Shown here one piece after another: positions 56,801-64,000 of a stretch of 64,000 bases of DNA (the stretch's first letter is position 1; each line of letters opens with the position of its first letter). Origin of the DNA: Sphingobacterium sp. B16(2022). Its GTDB lineage: Bacteria > Bacteroidota > Bacteroidia > Sphingobacteriales > Sphingobacteriaceae. Where the stretch lies: contig NZ_JAAUVN010000001.1 of NCBI RefSeq assembly GCF_012030425.1, forward strand, positions 806,001 through 870,000, written 5' to 3'. The notes under the pieces are model-generated. The model searched no databases, was not told where the DNA came from, and saw only the letters and a list, made by a program, of their open reading frames with translations. The position numbers were made by a program, and so were the translations under genes.

Positions 56801-57065
56801 TACCTACGATCTTGAATGAAAGAGGGAGGTTTTGAAAAGCTTCTTCCAGAACTTCCCGTAGCATTTTATCTTTAGCCTGTACGGTTACAGTAGCATTTAG
56901 GTCAACTTGATTGCTTGAAGCAATGATGTTATAACCAGTTTGCTGCCTAATGATAGTAAACAGTTCTTTGAGGGATGGTTTTCCGTGATAATTGAGCTGT
57001 TGTGCGGATAATGTTGTTCCCGCTAGCACCGAGGTGACCAATAGCAAGGTTTTTAGGCGATTCAT
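53856..57065 (-). CDS. SusC/RagA TonB-linked receptor with STN signalling domain
   Basis: Protein of 1069 residues. Signal peptide, then an STN domain (about 25-95: LKELFTIIRQQTGYNIIASS), a carboxypeptidase-like regulatory domain (INGTVRDKSGPIELVTIY), plug (VLDEVSVLSYGQQVSKRLN, IQIRGVNTVNQDG, IEVLKDADATAIYGARGANG) and a barrel ending at RTFTLGVRSSF. The STN domain contacts FecR and allows ligand-dependent sigma activation. Third gene of the operon. Confidence 0.96.
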   Translation of the reverse strand: MNRLKTLLLVTSVLAGTTLSAQQLNYHGKPSLKELFTIIRQQTGYNIIASSNQVDLNATVTVQAKDKMLREVLEEAFQNLPLSFKIVGKEITILHEEKSKENKTKKQKEVQQLFINGTVRDKSGPIELVTIYNKSNDKLTFTNEKGAFSIERTNHLDTLVFSSIGYEERQLAVSADQKKIDMQLLQTQTVLDEVSVLSYGQQVSKRLNTGSTSGVTAATIEKTPTADPLIALQNRVPGLLINTLSGLPGIQTQIQIRGVNTVNQDGQARQPLFIVDGIPFNNNSLAYIGANKLTHSILGESPLKSIDPSTIASIEVLKDADATAIYGARGANGVILITTKRGKVGRATLSADYYHSFASIGRHMKMLNTAQYLEMRREAAKNDGIEITPEAYPDLFSWSQTEDHNWQKEYFNNIAHTSNAELSLSGGSSRFSYLLGGGFRRENTVYDKKNGLSIGNFRSNLDYNTADGKFTASLSASYATDKNDIIPLSFNNFLTLPPNYSLYTADGELNWGLENPIAQLEQTIANKTKNIVNNLSLSYRILPNLVSKINTGYTRMHMDQMALNPRRSFNPAYPTPGNNSFTDATTATFNFEPQLDYDLVIGRNAFHALLGGTYINSENESINKSGADYLDDSLIEDINAAGRIDILQAQRQYRFLSGFARIGWTFDQKYVVNGTIRRDGSSRFGTGNKYGNFWSLGAAWILSEETWLKDNNIGISFAKLRGSYGLTGNDNIGDYSYFVNYARSLENYLGQGFLPTNLFNANYQWEVNKKLDLAAEMGFLKDRIVLEVNYYRNRSGNQLVGYGLPTQVGYNSVNQNLDAIVENSGWEFSLQTTPINNLVFTWKTNFTMSINRNKLLSFPDLAGSPYSITYQLGKPLSLTWGYKYLGINPTDGQPQFEDISGDGQIGFPDDYTVLAPNIPAFFGGIGNSFNYKNFDLDIFFSFKKNKNSYFFPFSGAGSTVNAPIAVLDRWQQVGQEAKFPAYTTNSMVMSNYSSSNANYVDASYLRLNNVTLSYQVPHQFLEKIKMKNLRAYATGANLFTLTKFKGTDPETGIDMPMLRTFTLGVRSSF

Positions 57066-57117
57066 TTGTGGTTTGTTGTTTTTAGGTTAGTGTGTTTGTT
57101 TTCTAATTAGGTCTGTT

Positions 57118-58221
57118 TTATTTCTTATGGATAACTATTTTGCCATCTTGATATTCAAATTTTATTTGATTGGTACTTTCGAAAAATGCGAGTGTTTTTG
57201 CTAAAGATTGGTTTTTATCAATTGACCCCCAGAATGATAAGGTTTTGATGTCTGTTTGCTTATAATCAAATTCAACATTGTACCATCGTGAAAGGGTTGC
57301 TAAAATATGCGGTAAAGGTTCGTTATCAAAGAGGAAATATCCTTTTTTCCATGCGATAGCTGCTTCCATGTCAGCAGGAAGAATCTGAGTGGACGAACCG
57401 GATATAAGAGATCGCTGGCCTGGCCGCAGACGGTGTTGGTTGACTTGGACAGCTCCTTCAAGAAGTGTGGTCTCTACATACCTGCGTTCGTCATAACTAT
57501 TGATGTTAAATACGGTTCCTAATACTTTTACCTGTTGATGGTTTGATTTTACTATAAAGGGTTTATGTGGATTTTTGCTCACTTCAAAATAGGCTTCTCC
57601 CTCTAGTGATACTTCGCGTTGGGTATTGCTGAATTGCACTGGGTATTTTAAGGTAGAAGCTGCATTTAACCAGACTTTACTGCCATCTGGGAGTGTAACT
57701 TGGTATTGACCTCCTTTGGGAACTTCTATCGTCAATAACTGAGAATGAAGTTCATCTTTGCTGATGGCTGATCCATCAAAATAGACTGCTGTACCATTAA
57801 TGATTTTTACACCTGATTTTTCCCCATTGAGAACAATGGTCGAACCATCATCTAGTTTTAGTATGGCTTGGTCTTTGCCGGGCTTAAATTGATTTATTGC
57901 TGCGATTTTATTTGATTCATTCCATCGGTTTTGATAGAAGAAGAGTACACAAACTGCTATGAGTATAGCTGCTGCGGCACTCCACCATAATGGTGATCGG
58001 TAAATGGGTTTGCGGATTGGTGCTGTTGAGCCAATCTGTTTATGAATGTGAGCAAGAATATTGTTTTTTTGTTCCTGGTGTTCTAAAGTGTTAAGCGTCC
58101 AATCTTCTGCAGTTTGGGCATCATACCAAGACTCAATGAGTTTGTTTTCTTTTTCTGAACTTATACCAAGTTCATACTTCAACAGTATTTCTGCGATATC
58201 TTTCTGTTCCATTGGGGACAT
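57118..58221 (-). CDS. FecR-family anti-sigma/signal transducer
   Basis: Protein of 367 residues. Cytoplasmic N-terminus (about 1-80), one membrane segment (about 82-100), then a FecR domain (VTLPDGSKVWLNAASTLKYP, SLEGEAYFEVSKNPHKPFIV) and DUF4974 C-terminus (LSFWGSIDKNQSLAKTLAFF). Transmits the signal from the STN-SusC receptor to the sigma factor encoded 64 bp upstream. Confidence 0.95.
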   Translation of the reverse strand: MSPMEQKDIAEILLKYELGISSEKENKLIESWYDAQTAEDWTLNTLEHQEQKNNILAHIHKQIGSTAPIRKPIYRSPLWWSAAAAILIAVCVLFFYQNRWNESNKIAAINQFKPGKDQAILKLDDGSTIVLNGEKSGVKIINGTAVYFDGSAISKDELHSQLLTIEVPKGGQYQVTLPDGSKVWLNAASTLKYPVQFSNTQREVSLEGEAYFEVSKNPHKPFIVKSNHQQVKVLGTVFNINSYDERRYVETTLLEGAVQVNQHRLRPGQRSLISGSSTQILPADMEAAIAWKKGYFLFDNEPLPHILATLSRWYNVEFDYKQTDIKTLSFWGSIDKNQSLAKTLAFFESTNQIKFEYQDGKIVIHKK

Positions 58222-58285
58222 TGTTTATATCATAGTTGCACCAAGAGGCACTTGGTGGTAGATGAATGTTAAAAAAATATTAAAT

Positions 58286-58876
58286 TTATTTTAAATCGAT
58301 GAGAATAAGAAGCAGGAGAGCATAGAGACCTTGTTTTTTAAGGCTGCTCCTCAGGATACTCAACGCATTGCTGATCTGTTTTTTAACTGTCTGATCTGAT
58401 ATCTGTAAACGTTCTGCAATTTCTTTATAACTTAACTGCTCATGGCGGCTGAGTATAAAGACTTCTTTCATCTTTAGCGGTAGTTTTTCAATCTCTTTAT
58501 CAATGATGAGCTGTAGTTCTTTACCTTGTTGCTGTTCGCTTAATGAAAAACCTTCCTCTTGAATGTAATCCAGAATAGCAGTGATAAGTTTTTTTTGATT
58601 GCTTTGTGTACGATGATAAAAGAGTGCACTTTTCCGTGCTGCACCATATAGCCATGTTTGCAAATGCTGTATGGAGGAGGACTCCCGCTTGTTCCAGAGA
58701 TTGACAAAAATATTTTGAAGTAGATCCTCGGCATCAGCTCTATCTTTTACTAATTTGGATAAATAGAGCAGTATGGGATCCCAATAAAGTTTAAAAATAA
58801 GATCGAACGCGTCGCGATCACCTTCTTGTAGGCGCTGCAATAAACGTTTTGAATCAACCTCATTCTTGAAATTCAT
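58286..58876 (-). CDS. ECF RNA polymerase sigma factor (FecI-like)
   Basis: Protein of 196 residues. Region 2 (DAFDLIFKLYWDPILLYLSK, DAEDLLQNIFVNLW) and region 4 (MKEVFILSRHEQLSYKEIAE, RLQISDQTVKKQISNAL) are clear. It heads a leftward unit that continues through FecR, SusC, SusD, TlpA and the M16 peptidase to 48437, and should activate this operon itself. Confidence 0.95.
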   Translation of the reverse strand: MNFKNEVDSKRLLQRLQEGDRDAFDLIFKLYWDPILLYLSKLVKDRADAEDLLQNIFVNLWNKRESSSIQHLQTWLYGAARKSALFYHRTQSNQKKLITAILDYIQEEGFSLSEQQQGKELQLIIDKEIEKLPLKMKEVFILSRHEQLSYKEIAERLQISDQTVKKQISNALSILRSSLKKQGLYALLLLILIDLK

Positions 58877-59024
58877 GAATAGTCTTTAAATAGGTACTGA
58901 CAAACTTAGATAAATTTAGTTTTATATACAATCGTGAATGAAGTCATTCCATTATAAACGATTGATTATTAAAGTAATTAAACCTATCTATTATTTCAGG
59001 AGTATCATAGATAAGCGTTAGTAG

Positions 59025-59483
59025 TTAAGAAAAAAGCTCTTTTTCAAAACAGATGCTATTTTCAATGTTTTTATATTGACCATAGTTTGGGATGATATTA
59101 AATTGGTGTTTTTTGTATAAACCAATTGCTTCAATCATTTTGTCGCCCGTCTCTAAGATGCATTTTTTATACCCCAGTTCTTGAGCCCAATCCTGTAATT
59201 CCGATAATATTTGACTAGCGATTCCTTTTCCGCGTTTATCGGCTAGAACAAACATTCTCTTGATCTCGATAATGTCGTCAGCATAAGCTTTCATTGCCCC
59301 ACATCCAACTGCCTGTCCATCTGAGTCGTAAACAACAACTACATTTTTAATGGTATCAATTTTATTATATTGAGTAAAGAACGCATTAGCAGTTCCGTTT
59401 TTTAAAGCCAAATCATGATCAAGTTTTGATACTAGATTTTGAAAATCTAAATTGTCAGAATTTGTTCTTGCTGGAGTATACAT
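59025..59483 (-). CDS. GNAT-family N-acetyltransferase
   Basis: Protein of 152 residues. KRMFVLADKRGKGIASQILSEL carries the acetyl-CoA-binding RxxGxA loop, followed by LGYKKCILETG and YKKHQFNIIPNYG. The substrate cannot be inferred. Isolated gene, 149 bp before the sigma operon on the same strand. Confidence 0.92.
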   Translation of the reverse strand: MYTPARTNSDNLDFQNLVSKLDHDLALKNGTANAFFTQYNKIDTIKNVVVVYDSDGQAVGCGAMKAYADDIIEIKRMFVLADKRGKGIASQILSELQDWAQELGYKKCILETGDKMIEAIGLYKKHQFNIIPNYGQYKNIENSICFEKELFS

Positions 59484-60002
59484 AGGATTTTGTTTTGATA
59501 TTTTTGAATGATGATTCTTCTCCCAACGCTTTTGATCAGCCTGATCGTAAAAGATATTGGCATTTATTAGAGAGAAAAGCCCAAGATATTAAAATAATTT
59601 TCTCTATTTCAGATAAGCCATCCTTTTTTTTCAATTAATGTCTTATATGATCTCCTGAAGATGTTTGTCTTAATACCCGTAGGTTAGATTATAGGCCTTT
59701 GCTTGCAGGGTCTGCATGTAAGTGATGGAAAATAAAAAGGCTTATCTGTTATCGTATAAGCCTTTCTACATTGAGTTTAATTAACTATATACTAATGTTT
59801 GCTAACGCTTATTTTCTTTTTGTATCGGTTGTACCAAATGCAAAACCGGTGACAGGTATGCTTGAAGCAATTAACATTAAATTCTAATGATTTTAAAATT
59901 GCAGATGCTGTTTAAATCGCTAAAAGTATGTTTCATATTTTACTAGGGTCAATCCATTATTAGAAAATAGCGATCAATTCGCCTAGTATTAATAATAGCT
60001 GC
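59484..60002. other. Gene-free spacer of 519 bp
   Basis: Contains the hairpin at 59736-59765 and otherwise AT-rich DNA with no convincing frame. The left part should hold the GNAT promoter. Confidence 0.5.
59736..59765. terminator. Hairpin terminator
   Basis: 10-bp arms 59736-59745 and 59756-59765 (AAAGGCTTAT/ATAAGCCTTT). On the minus strand it is followed by TTATTTTCC. May end the TetR transcript, although 240 bp past its stop. Confidence 0.7.
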
Positions 60003-60632
60003 TTACCAGGTTTCGTAAGCTTTATCAACGATAAAATTAACAGCATCTTTAATGGCCTTTCTGCCGTTTTCAGTCTTTAAATCGATACCGGAAAATGTAC
60101 TTCCATTCACTTCAGCGTACATGGTCAGGTAGTACATTCCAGCAGCCAATATCGCACTCACCGCTCTATATTTTTCTGCATTTGTACCAAAGTGAGGTTC
60201 GACAATTTCGGTAAATAGTACTTCAGCACTTGCTTCTTGGTCTTCGGTGAGTTTTCGTAAAGATTTTCGCTCTTCGGACAATCTCCAAAGCAATAGTTTT
60301 TGTAGTTCTTTATTTTCGAATAAATAATCAAACTGAGATAAGAAGAGTTCTTTAGCGAAGCTTTTCCCGCCATCGGTGATAGGGGCGGAAGCTTGTTCTG
60401 CTTTTACATTGCTCCAAAAATCTTGTGTTCGGATGTAATCGTCAATCAAACCATCTAATCCACCAAAATAGATGTAAATCATCTTTTTGTCTACTCCTGC
60501 TAATTTAGCAATATCGTTGATTTTTAAACCTGCATGTCCCTTGGTTTTAAGAATTTTCCCAACTGCTAACAAAAACTTCGTCTTGCTGCGTTCTATATTC
60601 CTTATTTTTCCTCCGGCTGGCTTTCTTTCCAT
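60003..60632 (-). CDS. TetR/AcrR-family transcriptional regulator
   Basis: Protein of 209 residues from the ATG at 60632 (MERKPAGGKIRN); a TTG 24 bp earlier is also in frame but less likely. HTH: LKINDIAKLAGVDKKMIYIYF, then a helical ligand domain. Divergent from the secreted protein at 60784, which it may control. Confidence 0.9.
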   Translation of the reverse strand: MERKPAGGKIRNIERSKTKFLLAVGKILKTKGHAGLKINDIAKLAGVDKKMIYIYFGGLDGLIDDYIRTQDFWSNVKAEQASAPITDGGKSFAKELFLSQFDYLFENKELQKLLLWRLSEERKSLRKLTEDQEASAEVLFTEIVEPHFGTNAEKYRAVSAILAAGMYYLTMYAEVNGSTFSGIDLKTENGRKAIKDAVNFIVDKAYETW

Positions 60633-60783
60633 CTTGATCTGTCGTTGATAACGCAAGGTAAAAATAATACATTTACTTTAGACACTATTTAGTGTGTTAT
60701 TTTTATATTTGCCTACTTTTTTAATCCTTATTTTTTGGAGTTTTAAAAATAAAATATTTAATCAAATTTATAAATCATTAAAA

Positions 60784-61890
60784 GTGAAAAAGTTAACAAT
60801 AGTATTTCTTTTAATTTCTTTCTTTGCTCAAGCGCAGGAAAAAGTGAATTTTACAGAGAAGTTTAAAAAAGAGAATCAGGGTAAATACAACATCGAGGTC
60901 AACGAAGTGAAAGAGTTACTGCAGATTATGATTGCCATTACTAAAACGGGCCTGGAAAATGATGATATGATGCAACAAGAAGGGCCATATTATCAATCTG
61001 TCATGAAACAGTTCAAGGCTTATGAAAAAGAACCTATCATTCATACGTTTGATTCACTATTGATAGAAACACTCATCAATAATGTATTTTTAACAGGCAA
61101 CGGTATTTCATATCATTTCAAAGGTAACCAGCTTGTGAAAAGTGATGTGTATATTTTTCCTGCAGGAGGTGTAAATGGTGTAAAAGCTGTTGAGAATCCA
61201 ATTACAAAATACAAGAAGGAGTTGGAAGATTTTGCGATTAAATCAGACTTCCGTTCGTTCTATAAAAAGCACAAAAAGTATTATGCCGAGATCATTGCTC
61301 AGTATGAAAAGGAAGCTAATGTCGTAAAACAATGGAAATGGTTGGAACAAAATTTTGATACACGCATCAATGCGTATACGATCTACTGTTCCCCATTAAT
61401 CAATGGACTGAATTATACTTCGGAATTTAACAATAACAACTTCCGATTGATTTATATGAGTTTGCCGCCTTTGGTCACTAATTCGTATATGAGTTCCATT
61501 GAAAACGAATTGTTTAATACGCGCGTGATGTTTACCGAGATTGATCATAACTACGTCGCTAAACCAACAAATGAGCATAAGATTCAAATTAATGAAGCCT
61601 TCAAAGACCGAAACTATTGGGTAAATGAAGCTGTACAAGGGATTGATGCTTACTCCACGCCAAAATATATATTTGATGAATACATGACTTATGCAGTCTA
61701 TTTATTATACTGCAAAAATCATTATAAAGAGGCCGATTTTAATGCTGCTTATACAGCAACTGACCAAGTAATGGATGCTAGAGGTTTTACAAAAATGAAG
61801 GAATTTACAGATAAATTGTTGACCGTATCTGCTGAAAATGAAGGTAAAAAGATCGAGTACCTTTATGCCGATTTCTTGGCTAAATTTTAA
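60784..61890 (+). CDS. Secreted DUF4932-like protein
   Basis: Protein of 368 residues. The GTG at 60784 gives a clean signal peptide (KKLTIVFLLISFFAQA, then QEKVNF); the frame extends further upstream without a better start. MFTEIDHNYVAKP near 280 and FDEYMTYAVYLLYC near 330 resemble DUF4932, a putative zinc-peptidase-like family, but no intact HExxH is present (EIDHN instead), so catalysis is doubtful. Ends at the hairpin at 61907. Confidence 0.6.
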   Translation: MKKLTIVFLLISFFAQAQEKVNFTEKFKKENQGKYNIEVNEVKELLQIMIAITKTGLENDDMMQQEGPYYQSVMKQFKAYEKEPIIHTFDSLLIETLINNVFLTGNGISYHFKGNQLVKSDVYIFPAGGVNGVKAVENPITKYKKELEDFAIKSDFRSFYKKHKKYYAEIIAQYEKEANVVKQWKWLEQNFDTRINAYTIYCSPLINGLNYTSEFNNNNFRLIYMSLPPLVTNSYMSSIENELFNTRVMFTEIDHNYVAKPTNEHKIQINEAFKDRNYWVNEAVQGIDAYSTPKYIFDEYMTYAVYLLYCKNHYKEADFNAAYTATDQVMDARGFTKMKEFTDKLLTVSAENEGKKIEYLYADFLAKF

Positions 61891-61906
61891 GGGAATATAT
61901 TTTTTC

Positions 61907-61939
61907 AAAAACACGTTCTGTGGTGCAGTTCGTGTTTTT
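61907..61939 (+). terminator. Hairpin terminator
   Basis: 9-bp arms 61907-61915 and 61931-61939 (AAAAACACG/CGTGTTTTT) followed by TATTACATT, 17 bp after the DUF4932-like stop. Confidence 0.82.
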
Positions 61940-62127
61940 TATTACATTTAAGCTATTAGCTGAACAAATCATCCAACTTTCTGAATGTATCTCTTACTTC
62001 TATTCATGGGTAGATTGAGTTTGCAAATTGCTAAAATTTATTGCGTTATTTTTTTTAAGAGGTGTTTCCATCAAATATCTGGTTGTTTTCCATTTTTTAG
62101 TTAGAAGTAATAATAAACAAATCTAAT

Positions 62128-63999
62128 TTACATTTTAGATTCTCCTCCTGATTTCTGATCATCGTTTTTGATGTTCGAATCGTACTTCTCCCTTTGCGAA
62201 TTGCTCTTGCCAAACTTCCACGAAAAGTTAATGCCGAAGGAGCGGAATGGAATGGCAAAATTTCCATGCTGTTCATATTGATCGGTTTTTGCATATGAAC
62301 CCAGATTCTTTACTTTTTGAAATGGATCGACCATAGTAAGCCCTAAAGTACCTTTCTTCTTCAGTATTTCTTTTTTCACACTTAAATTCCACATATTAAA
62401 GGAGGCATAATACCCTTGGAATGTTCGCTCTGGAGCATCAAAAAATATAAAAGACTCGGCTATCCATCCTTTTTTCAGATCTACAGTACCGCTGATAAAG
62501 GTCTTGTAATTGATGAAAGTCTTATTGGCCTGATGTGTCAAATTACCATAGAGATCTTTGGGCTGTATATGGAAGGTGTATAGGTCGATATTTCCTCTCA
62601 ACGTCAATATTTTAAATAAATCGACAGATGCAAAGATATTAGTTCCAAATGATTGTGTTTCGCCGATATTGGCGAAAGTCTGCAATACGATTGGCTTTTC
62701 GTTATGGATTGTATTCCTGTAAACAGATTCAATGACATTACTGTTTCTTCGGTGGTATAGGGAAAGATTAAGCATGCTTTTTTTCATAGTGAGATGTGTG
62801 CTCAATTCCATGTTATGCGATATTTCCGGAGCTAATTGCGGATTTCCCTGTAATTGATTGACAGGATCTGATTCGTTTCGAAAAGGGTTTAGAAAATACA
62901 GACTGGGCCGTTGCATGCGCTGGTTATAACTAATCTTCAAATTTAACTGTTCTGAGACTTTATAGGAGATCACTGCGCTAGGGAGAATATTGTGCTGTTG
63001 ATCACGAAAACTAGCTTGCTGATCGATGGCTTTAATTTCTGCTCTTGTATACTCATATCGAACTCCGGCTTTAATATCGGTTCTTGTGTTTAAAGGGATC
63101 TGTAGCGTCGAATAGATGGCGCTTACATCTTGTTTGTAACTGAAATTGTAAGTTCTTTGACTGACATTTAAATAGACATTTTCCTGTCCGATTGTATCGA
63201 CTTGAATAGTAGATTGGATGTCCCTGAAGATGGCTTTTGCGCCCAATTCTAAAGTGGCCTTTTTGATGGGATGGGTATAATCCAATTGTATCGTTACTTC
63301 TTTATTCGCGCCTGCGTTCAGTCCTTTTTCATCAGGACGAAAATTGTTCTGCAGAAAGAAAGATTGATAATTTGTATTGGCGTTATTTTTAGATAATTGA
63401 ACTGAAAAGTTTAATTCTTGATTTTTCTTCTGAAATTTTCGGATGTAATCGGTGCTCCAGTCAAATCCTCCGAATCGAACTTGGTTGTTGTTGGTACTGC
63501 TGACAGGGGCACTTACTGCATAGCTCGTCTTGAGGAGATTGTCTGTTTGGATAGTGAGTTGATTGATATTGAAATTGGAAATGAGGAGATTATTGGAATC
63601 AAGTTCATAATCTAATGATAGGCTCCCTCTTAAACCATTCCTTTTGTTCCGGCTTTCGGTTTCTTGTTCGATATACTGTTCCTTATTCAAAAGTTTCTGA
63701 TCAAATGTGATGCGTGTATCAACAGGCCAGCTCCACGAATTTCCCAAATTTGCATTCATGCCTAATTTGCTCTTTCTGATGCTGATATTTCCATTGAAAT
63801 TATTCTGTCGCGTTCCTAATCCTCCGGAATATGATCCATGTACTCCATCGGTACTGTTTCGTTTGGTATTGATAATAATTATTCCGGAACCACCTTCTGC
63901 GTCATATTTTGATGATGGACTGGTGATCACTTCTATATTTTTTATCTGGTCTGCAGGAATCATTTTTAGGGCGTCTGCCATATTATTATTCATAGCCCC
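62128..63999 (-). CDS. TonB-dependent receptor, 5' end outside the window
   Basis: The frame stays open to the right edge; upstream of MNNNMADALKMIPADQIK two more in-frame codons (Gly, Ala) are visible, so the signal peptide and part of the plug are missing. IEVITSPSSKYDAEGGSG is the plug/N-terminal signature of the OMP_b-brl_3 family, and the barrel ends with a C-terminal strand containing FGINFSWKFGK plus a hydrophilic tail. No SusD partner in view. Ligand unknown. Confidence 0.9.
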   Translation of the reverse strand, partial: GAMNNNMADALKMIPADQIKNIEVITSPSSKYDAEGGSGIIIINTKRNSTDGVHGSYSGGLGTRQNNFNGNISIRKSKLGMNANLGNSWSWPVDTRITFDQKLLNKEQYIEQETESRNKRNGLRGSLSLDYELDSNNLLISNFNINQLTIQTDNLLKTSYAVSAPVSSTNNNQVRFGGFDWSTDYIRKFQKKNQELNFSVQLSKNNANTNYQSFFLQNNFRPDEKGLNAGANKEVTIQLDYTHPIKKATLELGAKAIFRDIQSTIQVDTIGQENVYLNVSQRTYNFSYKQDVSAIYSTLQIPLNTRTDIKAGVRYEYTRAEIKAIDQQASFRDQQHNILPSAVISYKVSEQLNLKISYNQRMQRPSLYFLNPFRNESDPVNQLQGNPQLAPEISHNMELSTHLTMKKSMLNLSLYHRRNSNVIESVYRNTIHNEKPIVLQTFANIGETQSFGTNIFASVDLFKILTLRGNIDLYTFHIQPKDLYGNLTHQANKTFINYKTFISGTVDLKKGWIAESFIFFDAPERTFQGYYASFNMWNLSVKKEILKKKGTLGLTMVDPFQKVKNLGSYAKTDQYEQHGNFAIPFRSFGINFSWKFGKSNSQREKYDSNIKNDDQKSGGESKM

Positions 64000-64000
64000 T

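Overview
The window looks like a low-GC Bacteroidota chromosome, most likely Sphingobacteriaceae (Sphingobacterium or a close relative). This rests on SusC/SusD pairs, a FecI/FecR sigma/anti-sigma pair feeding a SusC receptor with an STN domain, LytTR and AraC regulators, TlpA thioredoxins, DUF5675 and a TAnnTTTG-type -7 box. Assignment is by protein families read by eye; no database search was possible. I saw no tRNA, rRNA, CRISPR array, transposase or integrase.

Region 1 (1-16 kb) reads as a defence or stress island. It holds the 3' end of an ImmA/IrrE metallopeptidase, a RES-domain toxin-like protein with a Cys-rich N-terminus, and about 1.2 kb of non-coding AT-rich DNA starting with a 20-bp hairpin. 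Next comes a compact four-gene operon (3425-8908): small UvrD-like SF1 helicase, 721-aa unknown protein, SAM methyltransferase with a long unknown N-terminus, and AlkB-type 2-oxoglutarate/Fe(II) dioxygenase. Genes abut or overlap, so they probably act together. I do not recognise this four-gene combination as a named system and consider it the best candidate for an undescribed one. It is followed by a membrane protein with pentapeptide-like repeats, a GHKL ATPase with a C-terminal PD-(D/E)XK-like motif, a DUF695-like protein, and a three-gene operon with two HTH-type proteins. At 16.1 kb a TACCTTTG box sits directly in front of a long imperfect stem-loop, a candidate small RNA.

Region 2 (16.3-25 kb) carries a nutrient-uptake locus: two copies of a leader sequence that each end in a short MQ(K/R)TC-starting frame, two unrecognised proteins, a SusC receptor broken by a frameshift or deletion, SusD, and a TlpA-like protein. 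Convergent to it lie three tandem paralogous genes for about 73-residue cysteine-containing proteins, then five short hairpins packed into about 130 bp.

Region 3 (25-39 kb) is accessory and rearranged. It has an AraC regulator, a Crp-like protein with a degenerate C-terminus, a membrane-anchored LytTR regulator, a small HTH protein, and an array of sites repeated every 11 bp. A phage-like set (252-aa protein, DUF5675, two tiny membrane proteins) is interleaved with two copies of a roughly 300-bp repeat. Decayed pieces of this set reappear at 36.8 kb and 38.5-38.9 kb, flanking an insertion of methyltransferase, ASCH, NmrA-like, AraC and lipoprotein genes.

Region 4 (39-48 kb) is a redox and regulator cluster: HxlR with two palindromic operators, a decayed old-yellow-enzyme gene, SDR, quinone-oxidoreductase-like MDR, two AraC regulators, a TonB-dependent receptor, an aldo/keto reductase and a gutted alpha/beta hydrolase.

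Region 5 (48-64 kb) contains one coherent leftward operon (58876 to 48437): ECF sigma, FecR, STN-SusC, SusD, TlpA-like thioredoxin and M16 zinc protease. This is a cell-surface-signalled uptake system, probably for peptides. GNAT, TetR and DUF4932-like genes follow, and a second TonB-dependent receptor runs off the right edge.
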